64,000 nucleotides of DNA, from NCBI GenBank assembly GCA_017445845.1, contig JAFSRY010000008.1, positions 1 to 64,000 of the forward strand. Direction: 5' to 3'. The notes below the pieces were generated by a model. The model ran no database searches. It was given only the letters and a program-made list of their open reading frames with translations, and was not told the origin of the DNA. Positions 34,129 through 43,146 of this stretch are shown here, in pieces (positions within the stretch are counted from its first letter, which is position 1; each line of letters opens with the position of its first letter). The translations under genes were made by a program, and so were the position numbers. Source of the DNA: Prevotella sp. (GTDB taxonomy: Bacteria; Bacteroidota; Bacteroidia; Bacteroidales; Bacteroidaceae).

Positions 34129-34749
34129 ATGAAAAAGCTGATCACCATCGCCCTGGGAATGTTCTGTGCGATAACCCTTGCGGCTCAAGAGACAAAACCA
34201 TTGCCCAAACCCAACAAGAAAGTGAAGATGAGCCTGTTCGAAGCTCTCGACAAACGCCAGTCGGTGCGCGAATATTCCGACCGGGACATCTCCGACAACA
34301 TACTCTCACAACTGCTGTGGGCTGCCTGCGGCATCAACCGACCCGACGAACAGCGCATCACGGCTCCATCTGCCATCAACGCACAGGACATCACCGTCTA
34401 TGTCTGCAGAGCTGACGGTGCATGGCGCTACGACGCTGACAGCCACAGCCTTGTGAAGGTCTCGGCAAAAGACCTGCGCACCCTCGTAGCCGACCGCCAG
34501 GAATTTGCCGCTACGGCTCCCGTCAGTCTCGTCATGGCCAGCGACGTCAGCAAGGTGCGCAACCACAGCGACCTCGGAGCAATGGATGCCGGCTATGTAT
34601 CGGAGAACATCTGCCTGGCCTGCACGGCGCTCGGACTGGCCACAGTGCCTCGTGCCACCATGAACAAGGAACAACTGAAGAAAGAGCTACAGCTGGGCGA
34701 CAGCGACGTTCTCATGCTCAACAATCCCGTGGGGTATGCAAAGAAATAG
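34129..34749 (+). CDS. Exported nitroreductase-family (SagB/ThcOx-like) protein
   Basis: About 206 residues. I chose ATG 34129, which starts a signal peptide (MKKLITIALGMFCAITLAAQ) and leaves a sensible leader; ATG 34114 is also possible. FEALDKRQSVREYSDRDISD is the FMN-binding opening of nitroreductases; LLWAACGINRPDEQRITAPS and ASEN-like YVSENICLACTALGLATVPR follow. Most nitroreductases are cytosolic, so the export signal is of note. The substrate is unknown. It is followed by pyk after 29 nt. Confidence 0.8.
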   Translation: MKKLITIALGMFCAITLAAQETKPLPKPNKKVKMSLFEALDKRQSVREYSDRDISDNILSQLLWAACGINRPDEQRITAPSAINAQDITVYVCRADGAWRYDADSHSLVKVSAKDLRTLVADRQEFAATAPVSLVMASDVSKVRNHSDLGAMDAGYVSENICLACTALGLATVPRATMNKEQLKKELQLGDSDVLMLNNPVGYAKK

Positions 34750-34778
34750 GAATGTTTATTGTTGACAAATAAAAGAAT

Positions 34779-36230
34779 ATGAAGAAAACTAAGATTGTCT
34801 GTACCATTAGCGACTATCGCTGCGACCAGGACTTCCTGAGAAAACTGTTCTTCGCAGGAATGAATGTCGTTCGCATGAACACTGCCCACGGAACACCCGA
34901 AGGTATGCGAAAAGTAATAAATAATGTACGCGCGACGTCACAACTCATCGCCCTGATGATTGACACCAAGGGACCGGAAATCCGAACCACTACCACGCAA
35001 AGTCCCATCAGCTACAAGACGGGCGAAGTGGTGAATATCTTCGGACGACCAGAGATGGAAACAACCCACGACATCATCAACATGTCCTATAAAGACATCA
35101 CCCGCAATGTGCGCGTCGGCGACCAGATACTCATCGACGACGGTGAGCTCGCCATGCGCGTCACCGAAAACACAGGAGAGAAGCTCGTAGCTCAGGTGCT
35201 GAACGACGGAACGCTCGGCTCGCGAAAGAGCGTCAACATCCCGGGCGAACACATACAACTGCCATCGGTCACCGAGAAAGACAGGCAGAACATCCTCTTC
35301 GCCATCGAAGAAGACATCGACTTCATCGCCCACTCCTTCGTGCGCAACGCCGAAGACGTACACGCCGTGCAACGCATCCTCGACGAGCACCACTCCGACA
35401 TCAAGATTATCTCGAAGATTGAAAACCAAGAAGGTGTCGACAACATCGATGAAATCATCGATGCTTCCTACGGCATCATGATTGCACGCGGCGACCTCGG
35501 CATCGAAGTGCCCCTGGAAAAGATACCGGGCATTCAGCGTGAAATCATCCGCAAGTGCGTGGATAAGAAGAAACCTGTCATCGTGGCTACCCAGATGCTC
35601 CATTCGATGATCAACAACCCTCGACCCACTCGCGCTGAGGTGACCGACATCGCCAATGCCATCTATTCGAACACCGACGCACTGATGCTCTCGGGCGAGA
35701 CGGCATCAGGCAAGTATCCCGTAGAAGCCGTAAAGACCATGGCAGCCATCGCCGAACAAGCCGAAACCGACCGTCTTGCTCTGCACGACTTCGAGATTCC
35801 CCTGCGCCCCGACTGTTCGCAGAAAGAGTTCCTTGCACATGCTGCCATCGATGCCACACGCCGACTCGGAGCCGCAGGCATCATCGCCGACACCCTTTCG
35901 GGTGAAACCGTGCGCCACCTGGCTGCCTTCCGAGGCCCCTCCCCTATCCTCGCCATCTGCTATGTAGAGAAGACGCAGCGGCTGCTGAACCTCTCCTACG
36001 GCGTCATCCCCATTTCCCAACGCAAGCATGTGTCGCCCGAAATCATGTTCACGGCAGCCATCCGTATGCTCCGGCAGAAAGGATTTATCAAGATAAGCGA
36101 CCGCATCGCCTACCTCAGCGGTAACCTCGGAAAGAATGCCGGAACAACCTTCCTCGAAATCAATCCCGTGCGACAGTTCTTCGACAAGACCTACGAGTTC
36201 CACCTGCCCGAATACGTCGCCGACCGTTGA
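34779..36230 (+). CDS. pyk: Pyruvate kinase
   Basis: A 483-residue protein. KIVCTISDYRCDQDFLRKLF starts the barrel; LMIDTKGPEIRT holds the substrate-binding residues; IMIARGDLGIEVPLEKIP and the signature KIISKIENQEGV are characteristic; a C-terminal domain (about 350-470) carries IIADTLSGETVRHLAAFRGP. It converts PEP and ADP to pyruvate and ATP. No separate promoter is obvious between it and the nitroreductase gene, so the two may be co-transcribed. Confidence 0.96.
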   Translation: MKKTKIVCTISDYRCDQDFLRKLFFAGMNVVRMNTAHGTPEGMRKVINNVRATSQLIALMIDTKGPEIRTTTTQSPISYKTGEVVNIFGRPEMETTHDIINMSYKDITRNVRVGDQILIDDGELAMRVTENTGEKLVAQVLNDGTLGSRKSVNIPGEHIQLPSVTEKDRQNILFAIEEDIDFIAHSFVRNAEDVHAVQRILDEHHSDIKIISKIENQEGVDNIDEIIDASYGIMIARGDLGIEVPLEKIPGIQREIIRKCVDKKKPVIVATQMLHSMINNPRPTRAEVTDIANAIYSNTDALMLSGETASGKYPVEAVKTMAAIAEQAETDRLALHDFEIPLRPDCSQKEFLAHAAIDATRRLGAAGIIADTLSGETVRHLAAFRGPSPILAICYVEKTQRLLNLSYGVIPISQRKHVSPEIMFTAAIRMLRQKGFIKISDRIAYLSGNLGKNAGTTFLEINPVRQFFDKTYEFHLPEYVADR

Positions 36231-36292
36231 TTTTTCGACAAGATGCAATAATAACGGCTTTTCTGCGTTATAATATAAATAATGTATAAGGA

Positions 36293-38404
36293 ATGGAACG
36301 CAGAAGATTGCTTAAGATATACATGGCATCAGGCTCAAGGTACAGCTTGCTGTGCCTATTGTGTCTGATGCTTTTCAGTTGCGGTGCCGAGAAGCATCTG
36401 AAGAAGGCAGAGAAATACATGGCCATCGGCGAATACTTCGATGCCGCCAGCGAATACAAACGCGCCTACTCGATGACGCCCGCGAAGGAACGTGACAAAC
36501 GAGGACAGATAGCGCTGAAGATGGCTCGCTGCAACGAGAAAATCAATGCCACATCGAAGGCCATCTCTGCCTACCGCAACGCCATCCGCTTCGAACAGGC
36601 AAGTCCCGAAGACCGATTGGCCTACGGACGCCAATTGCTCAGAAACGGTGACTACAAGACGGCTGCAACAGAGTTCCAGATTGTCCTCGACTCGCTGCCC
36701 GGCAACCTGCTGGCCAGCAACGGTCTCTATTCCGCACAACATGCTGCGGAATGGAAAAAAGCCGGTTCACGCTATACCGTGAAACGACAGGACATCTTCA
36801 ATTCCCGCAGGGCAGACTATTCGCCCATGCTCTTCGGCGACCAGTTCGACCAACTCTACTTCTCCTCCACACGCAACGAGGCCAACGGCGACGAACTCAG
36901 CGGCATCACCGGAACGAAAGCCGCCGACATCTTTGTCTCACAGAAGGACGACAAAGGAAAATGGAGCAAGCCTGAAGCGGTCAGCGGCGGCATCAACACC
37001 CCTTATGACGAAGGAGCCTGCTCGATATCTCCCGACGGACGCACGATGTATCTCACACAGTGTGTCACCGACCCCTCCTATCCACGCTATGCCCAAGTGG
37101 TCACTTCAAGCCGTTCCGATGCTGCGTGGGGAAAAGTGACCCCCCTCGCCATCACCAAAGATACCCTTTCTACCTATGCACACCCGGCAGTTTCGCCCGA
37201 CGGCGAATGGCTCTACTTTGTCAGCGATATGCCCGACGGCATTGGCGGACTCGACATCTGGAGAGTGCGACTCACCACAAGCGGCCTGGGCGGAGTAGAA
37301 AACCTGGGCGAACCAATCAACACACCAGGCAACGAGATGTTCCCCGTCTTCCGCCCCAACGGCGACTTCTATTTCTCCTCCGACGGCCACCCGGGCTTCG
37401 GCGGACTCGACATCTTCATCGCCCATCCCACACCCGACGGCAAAGGATACAGTATTGAGCGCCCGGGCTATCCACTGAACTCACAGGGCGACGACTTCGG
37501 AATGACTTTCGAAGGTCCTTACAACCGCGGCTACTTCTCGTCAAACCGGGGCGACTCCAGAGGCTGGGACCATATCTACAGTTTCGAAAATCCGGAAATC
37601 GTACAGGCCGTCAAGGGTTGGGTCTATGAACAGGATGGCTACGAACTGCAAGAATCTGTCGTCTATATCATCGGCAACGACGGAACCAACGAGAAGGTTG
37701 GCGTGAAGGGCGACGGTTCGTTTACCTATGTCGTCAAGCCAGATGTCGACTACCTGTTTCTGGCCACTTGCAAAGGTTTCCTCAACCACAAGGAGGAATT
37801 GCAAGTCAGACCTGTCAGCGAGTCTGAAGAATATACGCTGCAGTTCCCGCTGCCTGCCATCAACGTGCCGGTGCTAATAGAAAACATCTTCTACGACTTC
37901 GACAAAGCCACCCTGCGACCCGAGTCAACGGCAGCCCTCGACGAGTTGGTAAAGATGCTCACTGAGAACCCGAACGTCACCATCGAACTGTCCTCGCATT
38001 GCGACTACAAAGGTTCGGAGGAGTATAACAAGCGGCTTTCGCAACGTCGCGCCGAGGCGGTCACCGACTATCTCTTTGCCAACGGCATCGCCGAAGACCG
38101 CGTCACAGCCGTTGGATATGGTAAGGAGAAGCCGAAGGTGGTGCGTAAGAAACTCACAGAAAAATTCCCATGGCTCCACGAGGATGACGTGCTGACGGAA
38201 GACTTCATCAAAGCCCTCGACGATCCCGATAAACAAGAGGCTTGCAACCAACTCAACCGCCGAACGGAGTTCAGCGTGCTCCGTACGACCTACGGACTGC
38301 TCGACGAAGAAGGCAAGCTGAAACAGATGCCCTCGCAGAAATCTGACCAGAAGCCACAGGTCCCCGACTTCGATGAGTATGAATTCCTTATCGAAGACGA
38401 ATAA
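36293..38404 (+). CDS. porE: PorE-like OmpA-family lipoprotein (TPR, beta-propeller, CRD, OmpA)
   Basis: A 703-residue protein with a lipobox (LFSC30), TPR repeats (about 35-150, KHLKKAEKYMAIGEYFDAAS), WD40/PD40 propeller blades (about 165-440, GACSISPDGRTMYLTQCV and HPAVSPDGEWLYFVSDM), a carboxypeptidase-regulatory-like domain (about 450-515) and a C-terminal OmpA peptidoglycan-binding domain (about 530-665, ENIFYDFDKATLRPESTAAL). This order is that of P. gingivalis PorE, which anchors the type IX secretion system to peptidoglycan. Start at residue 11 (MASGSRYS) is also possible. Few other T9SS parts are in the window. Confidence 0.82.
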   Translation: MERRRLLKIYMASGSRYSLLCLLCLMLFSCGAEKHLKKAEKYMAIGEYFDAASEYKRAYSMTPAKERDKRGQIALKMARCNEKINATSKAISAYRNAIRFEQASPEDRLAYGRQLLRNGDYKTAATEFQIVLDSLPGNLLASNGLYSAQHAAEWKKAGSRYTVKRQDIFNSRRADYSPMLFGDQFDQLYFSSTRNEANGDELSGITGTKAADIFVSQKDDKGKWSKPEAVSGGINTPYDEGACSISPDGRTMYLTQCVTDPSYPRYAQVVTSSRSDAAWGKVTPLAITKDTLSTYAHPAVSPDGEWLYFVSDMPDGIGGLDIWRVRLTTSGLGGVENLGEPINTPGNEMFPVFRPNGDFYFSSDGHPGFGGLDIFIAHPTPDGKGYSIERPGYPLNSQGDDFGMTFEGPYNRGYFSSNRGDSRGWDHIYSFENPEIVQAVKGWVYEQDGYELQESVVYIIGNDGTNEKVGVKGDGSFTYVVKPDVDYLFLATCKGFLNHKEELQVRPVSESEEYTLQFPLPAINVPVLIENIFYDFDKATLRPESTAALDELVKMLTENPNVTIELSSHCDYKGSEEYNKRLSQRRAEAVTDYLFANGIAEDRVTAVGYGKEKPKVVRKKLTEKFPWLHEDDVLTEDFIKALDDPDKQEACNQLNRRTEFSVLRTTYGLLDEEGKLKQMPSQKSDQKPQVPDFDEYEFLIEDE

Positions 38405-38413
38405 GAAAACTTT

Positions 38414-38432
38414 GGCGAATGTTTCATTCGCC
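38414..38432. terminator. Hairpin between converging porE and fdtB-like genes
   Basis: GGCGAATG-TTT-CATTCGCC, a perfect 8-bp stem with a 3-nt loop, in the 58-nt gap between two converging genes. No long U-run follows, but the position suits a bidirectional terminator. Confidence 0.6.
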
Positions 38433-38462
38433 TCTGATACAACTTGTCTATTTAGATAACAA

Positions 38463-39557
38463 TTATTGAAAACGGTTGACAGCCTCGACAATGGTGGCTG
38501 CCTCGTCCGCCGTAAGTGTCTGGTTGCAAGGCAGACTGAGTTCTTCGCGGTGGATTTGTTCGGTAATGGGGAACGACCATTGGTTCCACGCCCGATAACA
38601 CGCTTGCTTATGGGGCGGTATCGGATAATGTATCACGGTCTGAATGCCTTCGCCTGAAAGATACTCCTGCAACCGATCTCGCTCCTCACACAGGACTGGG
38701 AAGACATGGAAGACATTGTCCGTCAGGTCTTTATAAGGAAGCAGAACCTTTTCGCTGCGGATATTATCATAATAGTACCGGGCCGTCTGCCGTCGACTTT
38801 CGTTTTCTTCCTCCAGGTACTTCAGCTTCACACTGAGCACGGCAGCCTGCACTTCATCCATGCGGCTGTTCCTCCCGATATAAGGGAATACATACTTCCG
38901 CGAGGAACCGTAGTTGCCAAGAGTCCGGATGATGTCTGCAATGCGGTCGTCATCGGTTGTGACGGCTCCGGCATCACCCAGTGCACCCAGGTTTTTGCCA
39001 GGATAGAAGCTATGTGCCTGAGCCTCTCCGTGAACCGCGAGACCATGTCCTTGGGCGCAATCCTCAAAGAGCAAGAGGCCGTGCCTACGACAGATTTCAC
39101 CGATGTGCTCCGTGTAGGCTTGCCGACCATAGAGATGGACTATGAGCAAGGCACGCGTCCGCTTTGTGATGACTTTCTCGATGAGGGCATCGTCGATCTG
39201 AAGGGTGTCCAGACGCGGCTCAACCAAGATGGGTTTAAGGTTGTTGGTGGTGACGCTGAGGATGGTGGCGATATAGGTATTGGCAGGAACGATGACTTCG
39301 TCGCCTTCCTTCAGTACACCTATTTCTATATACGCGCGTAGCATCAGGGTCAGCGCATCGAGTCCGTTAGCACAACTGACACAATGCTTCTTACCGACAA
39401 ACTGCGCATAGTCGCTTTCAAAACGCTTCACAGCCTCTCCTTGCAGGTACCAGCCACTGGCAACAACCTGCTTTACGGCCTGCTGCAGTTCCTCGGCATG
39501 CATCTCAGTCACTCGCTTCAACGAGAGGTATTCAATTTGCCTTTTCCTCATTATCAT
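38463..39557 (-). CDS. DegT/DnrJ/EryC1/StrS sugar 3-aminotransferase (FdtB/QdtB-like)
   Basis: A 364-residue PLP aminotransferase. The PLP lysine is in HSFYPGKNLGALGDAGAV; KHCVSCANGLDALTLMLRAY and EVIVPANTYIATILSVTTNN are typical of the FdtB/QdtB group, which aminates dTDP-3-keto-6-deoxyhexose. The nearby fdtA-like isomerase and rfbB supply that substrate. A start at 39551 is equally likely. An ATGAG-type repeat spans the junction with the FemAB-like gene. It is the last gene of the long unit. Confidence 0.87.
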   Translation of the reverse strand: MIMRKRQIEYLSLKRVTEMHAEELQQAVKQVVASGWYLQGEAVKRFESDYAQFVGKKHCVSCANGLDALTLMLRAYIEIGVLKEGDEVIVPANTYIATILSVTTNNLKPILVEPRLDTLQIDDALIEKVITKRTRALLIVHLYGRQAYTEHIGEICRRHGLLLFEDCAQGHGLAVHGEAQAHSFYPGKNLGALGDAGAVTTDDDRIADIIRTLGNYGSSRKYVFPYIGRNSRMDEVQAAVLSVKLKYLEEENESRRQTARYYYDNIRSEKVLLPYKDLTDNVFHVFPVLCEERDRLQEYLSGEGIQTVIHYPIPPHKQACYRAWNQWSFPITEQIHREELSLPCNQTLTADEAATIVEAVNRFQ

Positions 39558-39567
39558 TCCTCATTTC

Positions 39568-40509
39568 TTATGCTATCTCCCACTCGTAGCGGTCCCAGCA
39601 GAACGTGCGTCCCCCAAAGCCTTCTTTCTGGAAGACCAGGGACTCGTTGATATGGTTCGTATGGTCAAGTGCCGACGTTCCAAATTCAAAATAGGGCAAG
39701 TGGCGATAGTCTTGGTTGATGATTCGGTCGTAGGTGATGTCGATGGCTCCAAGTTGTTTTCCTTGCGGAGTGGCAGAACTGTATTGTGCCCTTGCCACTT
39801 GAGCAGTGACATAGAGTAGAATGCCCGAGAGTACTTCGCCATCCCTTTTTGCCAAATAAAGCACGATATTCTCTGGGAACCGCGACTTCAATAATGTCAT
39901 TTCCTCTAAGGTGTGGACAGGCTTAGAGTCGTATTTCAGGGCGAGATTGTCTTCCAATACCTTCCAGAAAGCGGCAAGGTCATCGCTCCGCTCAACCATA
40001 ATCCCCGCATCTTGTGCCCGTTTCAAGGCCCGACGACGCACGCGCTCCCATCGGATGGCGTTGCGTTGGATGATGACAGTGCCCAAGTCACGCTCGGCAA
40101 GTCGGGCATCACAAGTCTGCGAAATGGCATAGAGGTCTTCCTCCGCAGCCAACTGATGATAAATCCAAGGAATACACTTATACAGCACGCGACGGAATCC
40201 TTGCTGGTGGAGGTATTCGTTCAATTCCCTGAAAAAGGTCACCGTGAGGGCTGCCGTCACCTTCGCGTCCATAATGAGACCGCCATAGGTCAGTCCTCTG
40301 TGCGAAGCCCAACAGTCACCTTCTTCATTTGCCGGCAACAAACCATAAAGCCGCCCTTCATAATAGACCATCAACGAATGGTCACTGAAGCGGTCGGAAT
40401 GATAGTCCATGTAGCGACGGTCGAAGAGGAAGGTTCCGTTCTTCGAGGCGGCCACGAAAACATTCCATTCGTCGGCATGTTCTGAAGAATATCTTATTAT
40501 TTCAAACAT
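39568..40509 (-). CDS. FemAB/GNAT-like acyltransferase in an amino-sugar operon
   Basis: A 313-residue protein with the GNAT/FemAB double fold: AEEDLYAISQTCDARLAERD, WKVLEDNLALKYDSKPVHTL, and FPENIVLYLAKRDGEVLSGI then LLYVTAQVARAQYSSATPQG. It sits between fdtA-like and fdtB-like genes (13-nt overlap with the former), so I infer that it acylates the 3-amino group of the sugar nucleotide, in place of the hexapeptide acetyltransferase FdtC. The family assignment rests on fold-like features; the donor is unknown. Confidence 0.65.
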   Translation of the reverse strand: MFEIIRYSSEHADEWNVFVAASKNGTFLFDRRYMDYHSDRFSDHSLMVYYEGRLYGLLPANEEGDCWASHRGLTYGGLIMDAKVTAALTVTFFRELNEYLHQQGFRRVLYKCIPWIYHQLAAEEDLYAISQTCDARLAERDLGTVIIQRNAIRWERVRRRALKRAQDAGIMVERSDDLAAFWKVLEDNLALKYDSKPVHTLEEMTLLKSRFPENIVLYLAKRDGEVLSGILLYVTAQVARAQYSSATPQGKQLGAIDITYDRIINQDYRHLPYFEFGTSALDHTNHINESLVFQKEGFGGRTFCWDRYEWEIA

Positions 40510-40901
40510 TCCAAGTATTTCAAATACTCCTGATAGTCGCGGATATAGTCTTCCTCGCTGAAGAGTTCTGAAGCCAAAACCAGACAGACGGCTCCCGATG
40601 AGAAGTCCTCAAGCGTACGCCACTGGTTGGCCTCAACGAGTAGGCCCTGATAGGGATGGTTCAGCATGAAGGTTTTCTGCTTTGTTCCGTCATCGACGGT
40701 TACTGAGAACGAACCGCTGACGGCAATAATGAACTCCCGGCAGTGCTTGTGCATATGGCTTCCTCGGCTCTCTCCTCCCGGCACGTCGTAGACCCAATAG
40801 ACGCGTTTCACGTCGAAAGGTACATTGTGGATGCCCTCACAGACCGTCAGGTTGCCGCGCGGATCTGTTATTTTCGGCAGGTCAATAATTCTTGCATTCA
40901 T
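40497..40901 (-). CDS. dTDP-6-deoxy-hex-4-ulose 3,4-ketoisomerase (FdtA/QdtA, WxcM-like cupin)
   Basis: A 134-residue cupin. DPRGNLTVCEGIHNVPFDVK, VYWVYDVPGGESRGSHMHKH and a later HPYQGLLVEANQWRTLEDFS carry the histidines and aromatic residues of FdtA/QdtA. It would move the keto group of dTDP-4-keto-6-deoxyglucose from C4 to C3; whether the product is the galacto (FdtA) or gluco (QdtA) form cannot be told. It overlaps the next gene by 13 nt. Confidence 0.85.
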   Translation of the reverse strand: MNARIIDLPKITDPRGNLTVCEGIHNVPFDVKRVYWVYDVPGGESRGSHMHKHCREFIIAVSGSFSVTVDDGTKQKTFMLNHPYQGLLVEANQWRTLEDFSSGAVCLVLASELFSEEDYIRDYQEYLKYLECLK

Positions 40902-40903
40902 AT

Positions 40904-41956
40904 TTATATAACGTGCTTTATCAACTTTCCGTATATTTTATCGACAAAATATTTCTTCACTGGCCATGCGACAAGTATGGTCAGGACGGTATTCACAACC
41001 ACAGAAAGAAGCGTAGGAACAACACCTTCAAAGCCTAACAGCAAATAGACACTCTGTGTGACGCGCATCACGAGCATGTGGAGAAGGTAAATCTCAAAGC
41101 TGATGCCGCCCAGCCACAGCATCCATGGCTGGTGGAGCCAACGTGCTATCAACCCACCTTGACGGTCGACAGTAGCAAAGAGGAAGATGATAGCGGGTGC
41201 GAGAGGCCAGAACAGACTGGCACAACGCAGGCGTGGAGAGAGTTGCGGATAAGCCGTTGCGAAGCCGACGATGATAAGAACCATCAGAACTTCAAGAAGG
41301 CTCTTCATCAGTTCTGTCCGGCTTTCAAGCCAAGTCCTCCAGCGTCTGCTGACATCCGACCGATAAAAACGGAAGAGTGCGATGCCCAGCATAAACTCAA
41401 TGATACGTGTGACAGGCGAAGCATAGAGGATGGCATTAATCTTCTCCTCGGGTACGCTCACTGCCAGGTGCACATATATCAGCAGGCACAAGCTGCCAAA
41501 GAGGGCAAGCCCCTTTACCGACGACTGGTGAATGAACAGAAAGAGCGCACTGAACACAAGGTAGAAGAACAGCATGTCACTGAGAAACCACGAAGAGCCG
41601 TTGGCGACGAAGAAAAAGCTGTCGTCGGGTATCCACGACTGCAGCAAGAGCACATTCGGCAACAGCCGATACCATTCGTAGAACACGCCCAGACGGGCAT
41701 CCATCACCAACATCGCCGACATCGTCAGCAGATGGAGAGGGTAAAACTTCAGCAACTGCTTCTTGACAAAGGGCACCGTCCGGAAGGAGCCTTCTCGGAT
41801 TCGCTCGCCATAAGCCAACGAAAGGACGAAGCCGCTCAGCACGAAGAAGAAAGAAACACCACATTCCCCTCCGAAGTCAAAGGCTGGCCCGATGATGTGG
41901 GACAGCACAATGAACATAATGAATACAAACCGAAGGGAATGTAGTGTCTTTATCAT
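40904..41956 (-). CDS. Acyltransferase-3 family membrane O-acyltransferase
   Basis: A 350-residue protein with about ten hydrophobic segments. LHSLRFVFIMFIVLSHIIGP holds the conserved His of the Acyl_transf_3 family, and GGECGVSFFFVLSGFVLSLAYG is its second signature (usually FF.LSG). Members acetylate sugars of polysaccharide or peptidoglycan at the inner membrane. Here, next to dTDP-sugar genes, modification of a surface glycan is a reasonable inference. It starts 2 nt past purT and ends 2 nt before the fdtA-like gene. Confidence 0.83.
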   Translation of the reverse strand: MIKTLHSLRFVFIMFIVLSHIIGPAFDFGGECGVSFFFVLSGFVLSLAYGERIREGSFRTVPFVKKQLLKFYPLHLLTMSAMLVMDARLGVFYEWYRLLPNVLLLQSWIPDDSFFFVANGSSWFLSDMLFFYLVFSALFLFIHQSSVKGLALFGSLCLLIYVHLAVSVPEEKINAILYASPVTRIIEFMLGIALFRFYRSDVSRRWRTWLESRTELMKSLLEVLMVLIIVGFATAYPQLSPRLRCASLFWPLAPAIIFLFATVDRQGGLIARWLHQPWMLWLGGISFEIYLLHMLVMRVTQSVYLLLGFEGVVPTLLSVVVNTVLTILVAWPVKKYFVDKIYGKLIKHVI

Positions 41957-41958
41957 TT

Positions 41959-43140
41959 TTACTTTTTCATATACGGGTCAGTACCAAGAACCGTGACGGC
42001 CAGCCGCTTGGCCTTGTCGCGCAGGGCATTCACATCGGCATTCACATCGTCATAGCAAAGAACGACACCCATACGGCGGCCACGATGAGCCTCGGGCTTG
42101 CCGAAGATGCGGACACGGGTGTTGGGTTCTTTCAGCGCATCGACAAGATTGTATTCGAAAGGCTTGTCACTGTCTTCGGGCGCCAGCACGACGGCGCTTG
42201 CTCCTGCATGTTCAAGCTTGATTTCAGCGATGGGCAATCCCAATACGGCACGCAGGTGAAGCTCAAATTCCGACAGGTTGGTGCTATGGCCAAGGGTCAC
42301 CATTCCTGTGTCGTGTGGACGTGGGGACAGCTCGGAGAAGATTACTTCACCCTGTCTGGTCAGGAAGAACTCTACACCCCAGATGCCATAACCAGTCAGT
42401 GCTTTCGTCACTTGGTCTGCCATGTGCTGAGCCTGCTTGAGGGCTTGGTCGGAGATGGCATAGGGTTGCCACGACTCGCGGTAATCGCCGCCTTTCTGCA
42501 CATGGCCGATAGGCGGACAGAAGATGGTGGGAGCGTTCTTCTGAGTAACGGTGAGCAACGTGAACTCCGACTCGAAGTCGATGAATTCTTCAATGATGAC
42601 TTCGCGAACGTCGCCACGACTGCCTTCCATGGCTTCGCGGAAAGCGGCCTCCAGTTCGTCATCGTTATGGACATAACTCTGGCCGTGACCACTCGACGAC
42701 ATCAAAGGTTTCACTACACACGGGAACCCAATCTCGTCGGCAGCTTTCTTGAACTCATCGAATGTCTTGGCATAGAAGTACTTGGCAGTGCGAAGGCCCA
42801 GTTCCTTAGAGGCAAGGTCGCGGATAGCGCGGCGGTTCATCGTGTAGTTGACGGCACGAGCCGACGGCACGACCTGTATGCCTTCTTCCTCGAACTTGAA
42901 GAGTCGCTCGGTTCGGATGGCCTCAATCTCCGGCACGATGATGTCGGGCTGATGCTTACGGACGACAGCCTCCAAGGCATCGCCGTCGAGCATTGAAAAC
43001 ACCTCAAACTCATCGGCCACCTGCATGGCAGGGGCACCGGCATAACGGTCACAAGCCACCACATAGAGACCTTTGCGCTTGGCAGCGATTACAAACTCCT
43101 TGCCCAGTTCGCCTGAGCCTAACAGCAAAATCTTTTTCAT
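41959..43140 (-). CDS. purT: Formate-dependent phosphoribosylglycinamide formyltransferase
   Basis: A 393-residue ATP-grasp enzyme. [20 protein letters not shown] opens the pre-ATP-grasp domain; [17 protein letters not shown] holds the phosphate-binding loop; [20 protein letters not shown] then [12 protein letters not shown] carries the metal-binding Glu. It formylates GAR with formate and ATP in purine synthesis. Its place inside a glycan operon is unusual, with 6 nt to the upstream gene and 2 nt to the next. The identity is firm. Confidence 0.95.
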   Translation of the reverse strand: MKKILLLGSGELGKEFVIAAKRKGLYVVACDRYAGAPAMQVADEFEVFSMLDGDALEAVVRKHQPDIIVPEIEAIRTERLFKFEEEGIQVVPSARAVNYTMNRRAIRDLASKELGLRTAKYFYAKTFDEFKKAADEIGFPCVVKPLMSSSGHGQSYVHNDDELEAAFREAMEGSRGDVREVIIEEFIDFESEFTLLTVTQKNAPTIFCPPIGHVQKGGDYRESWQPYAISDQALKQAQHMADQVTKALTGYGIWGVEFFLTRQGEVIFSELSPRPHDTGMVTLGHSTNLSEFELHLRAVLGLPIAEIKLEHAGASAVVLAPEDSDKPFEYNLVDALKEPNTRVRIFGKPEAHRGRRMGVVLCYDDVNADVNALRDKAKRLAVTVLGTDPYMKK

Positions 43141-43146
43141 GTTCAG

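Noticed and set aside
41078..41944. 288-codon plus-strand frame opposite the acyltransferase-3 gene
   Set aside because: It is hydrophilic and repetitive, without a domain; the minus-strand gene has family motifs and tight operon spacing.
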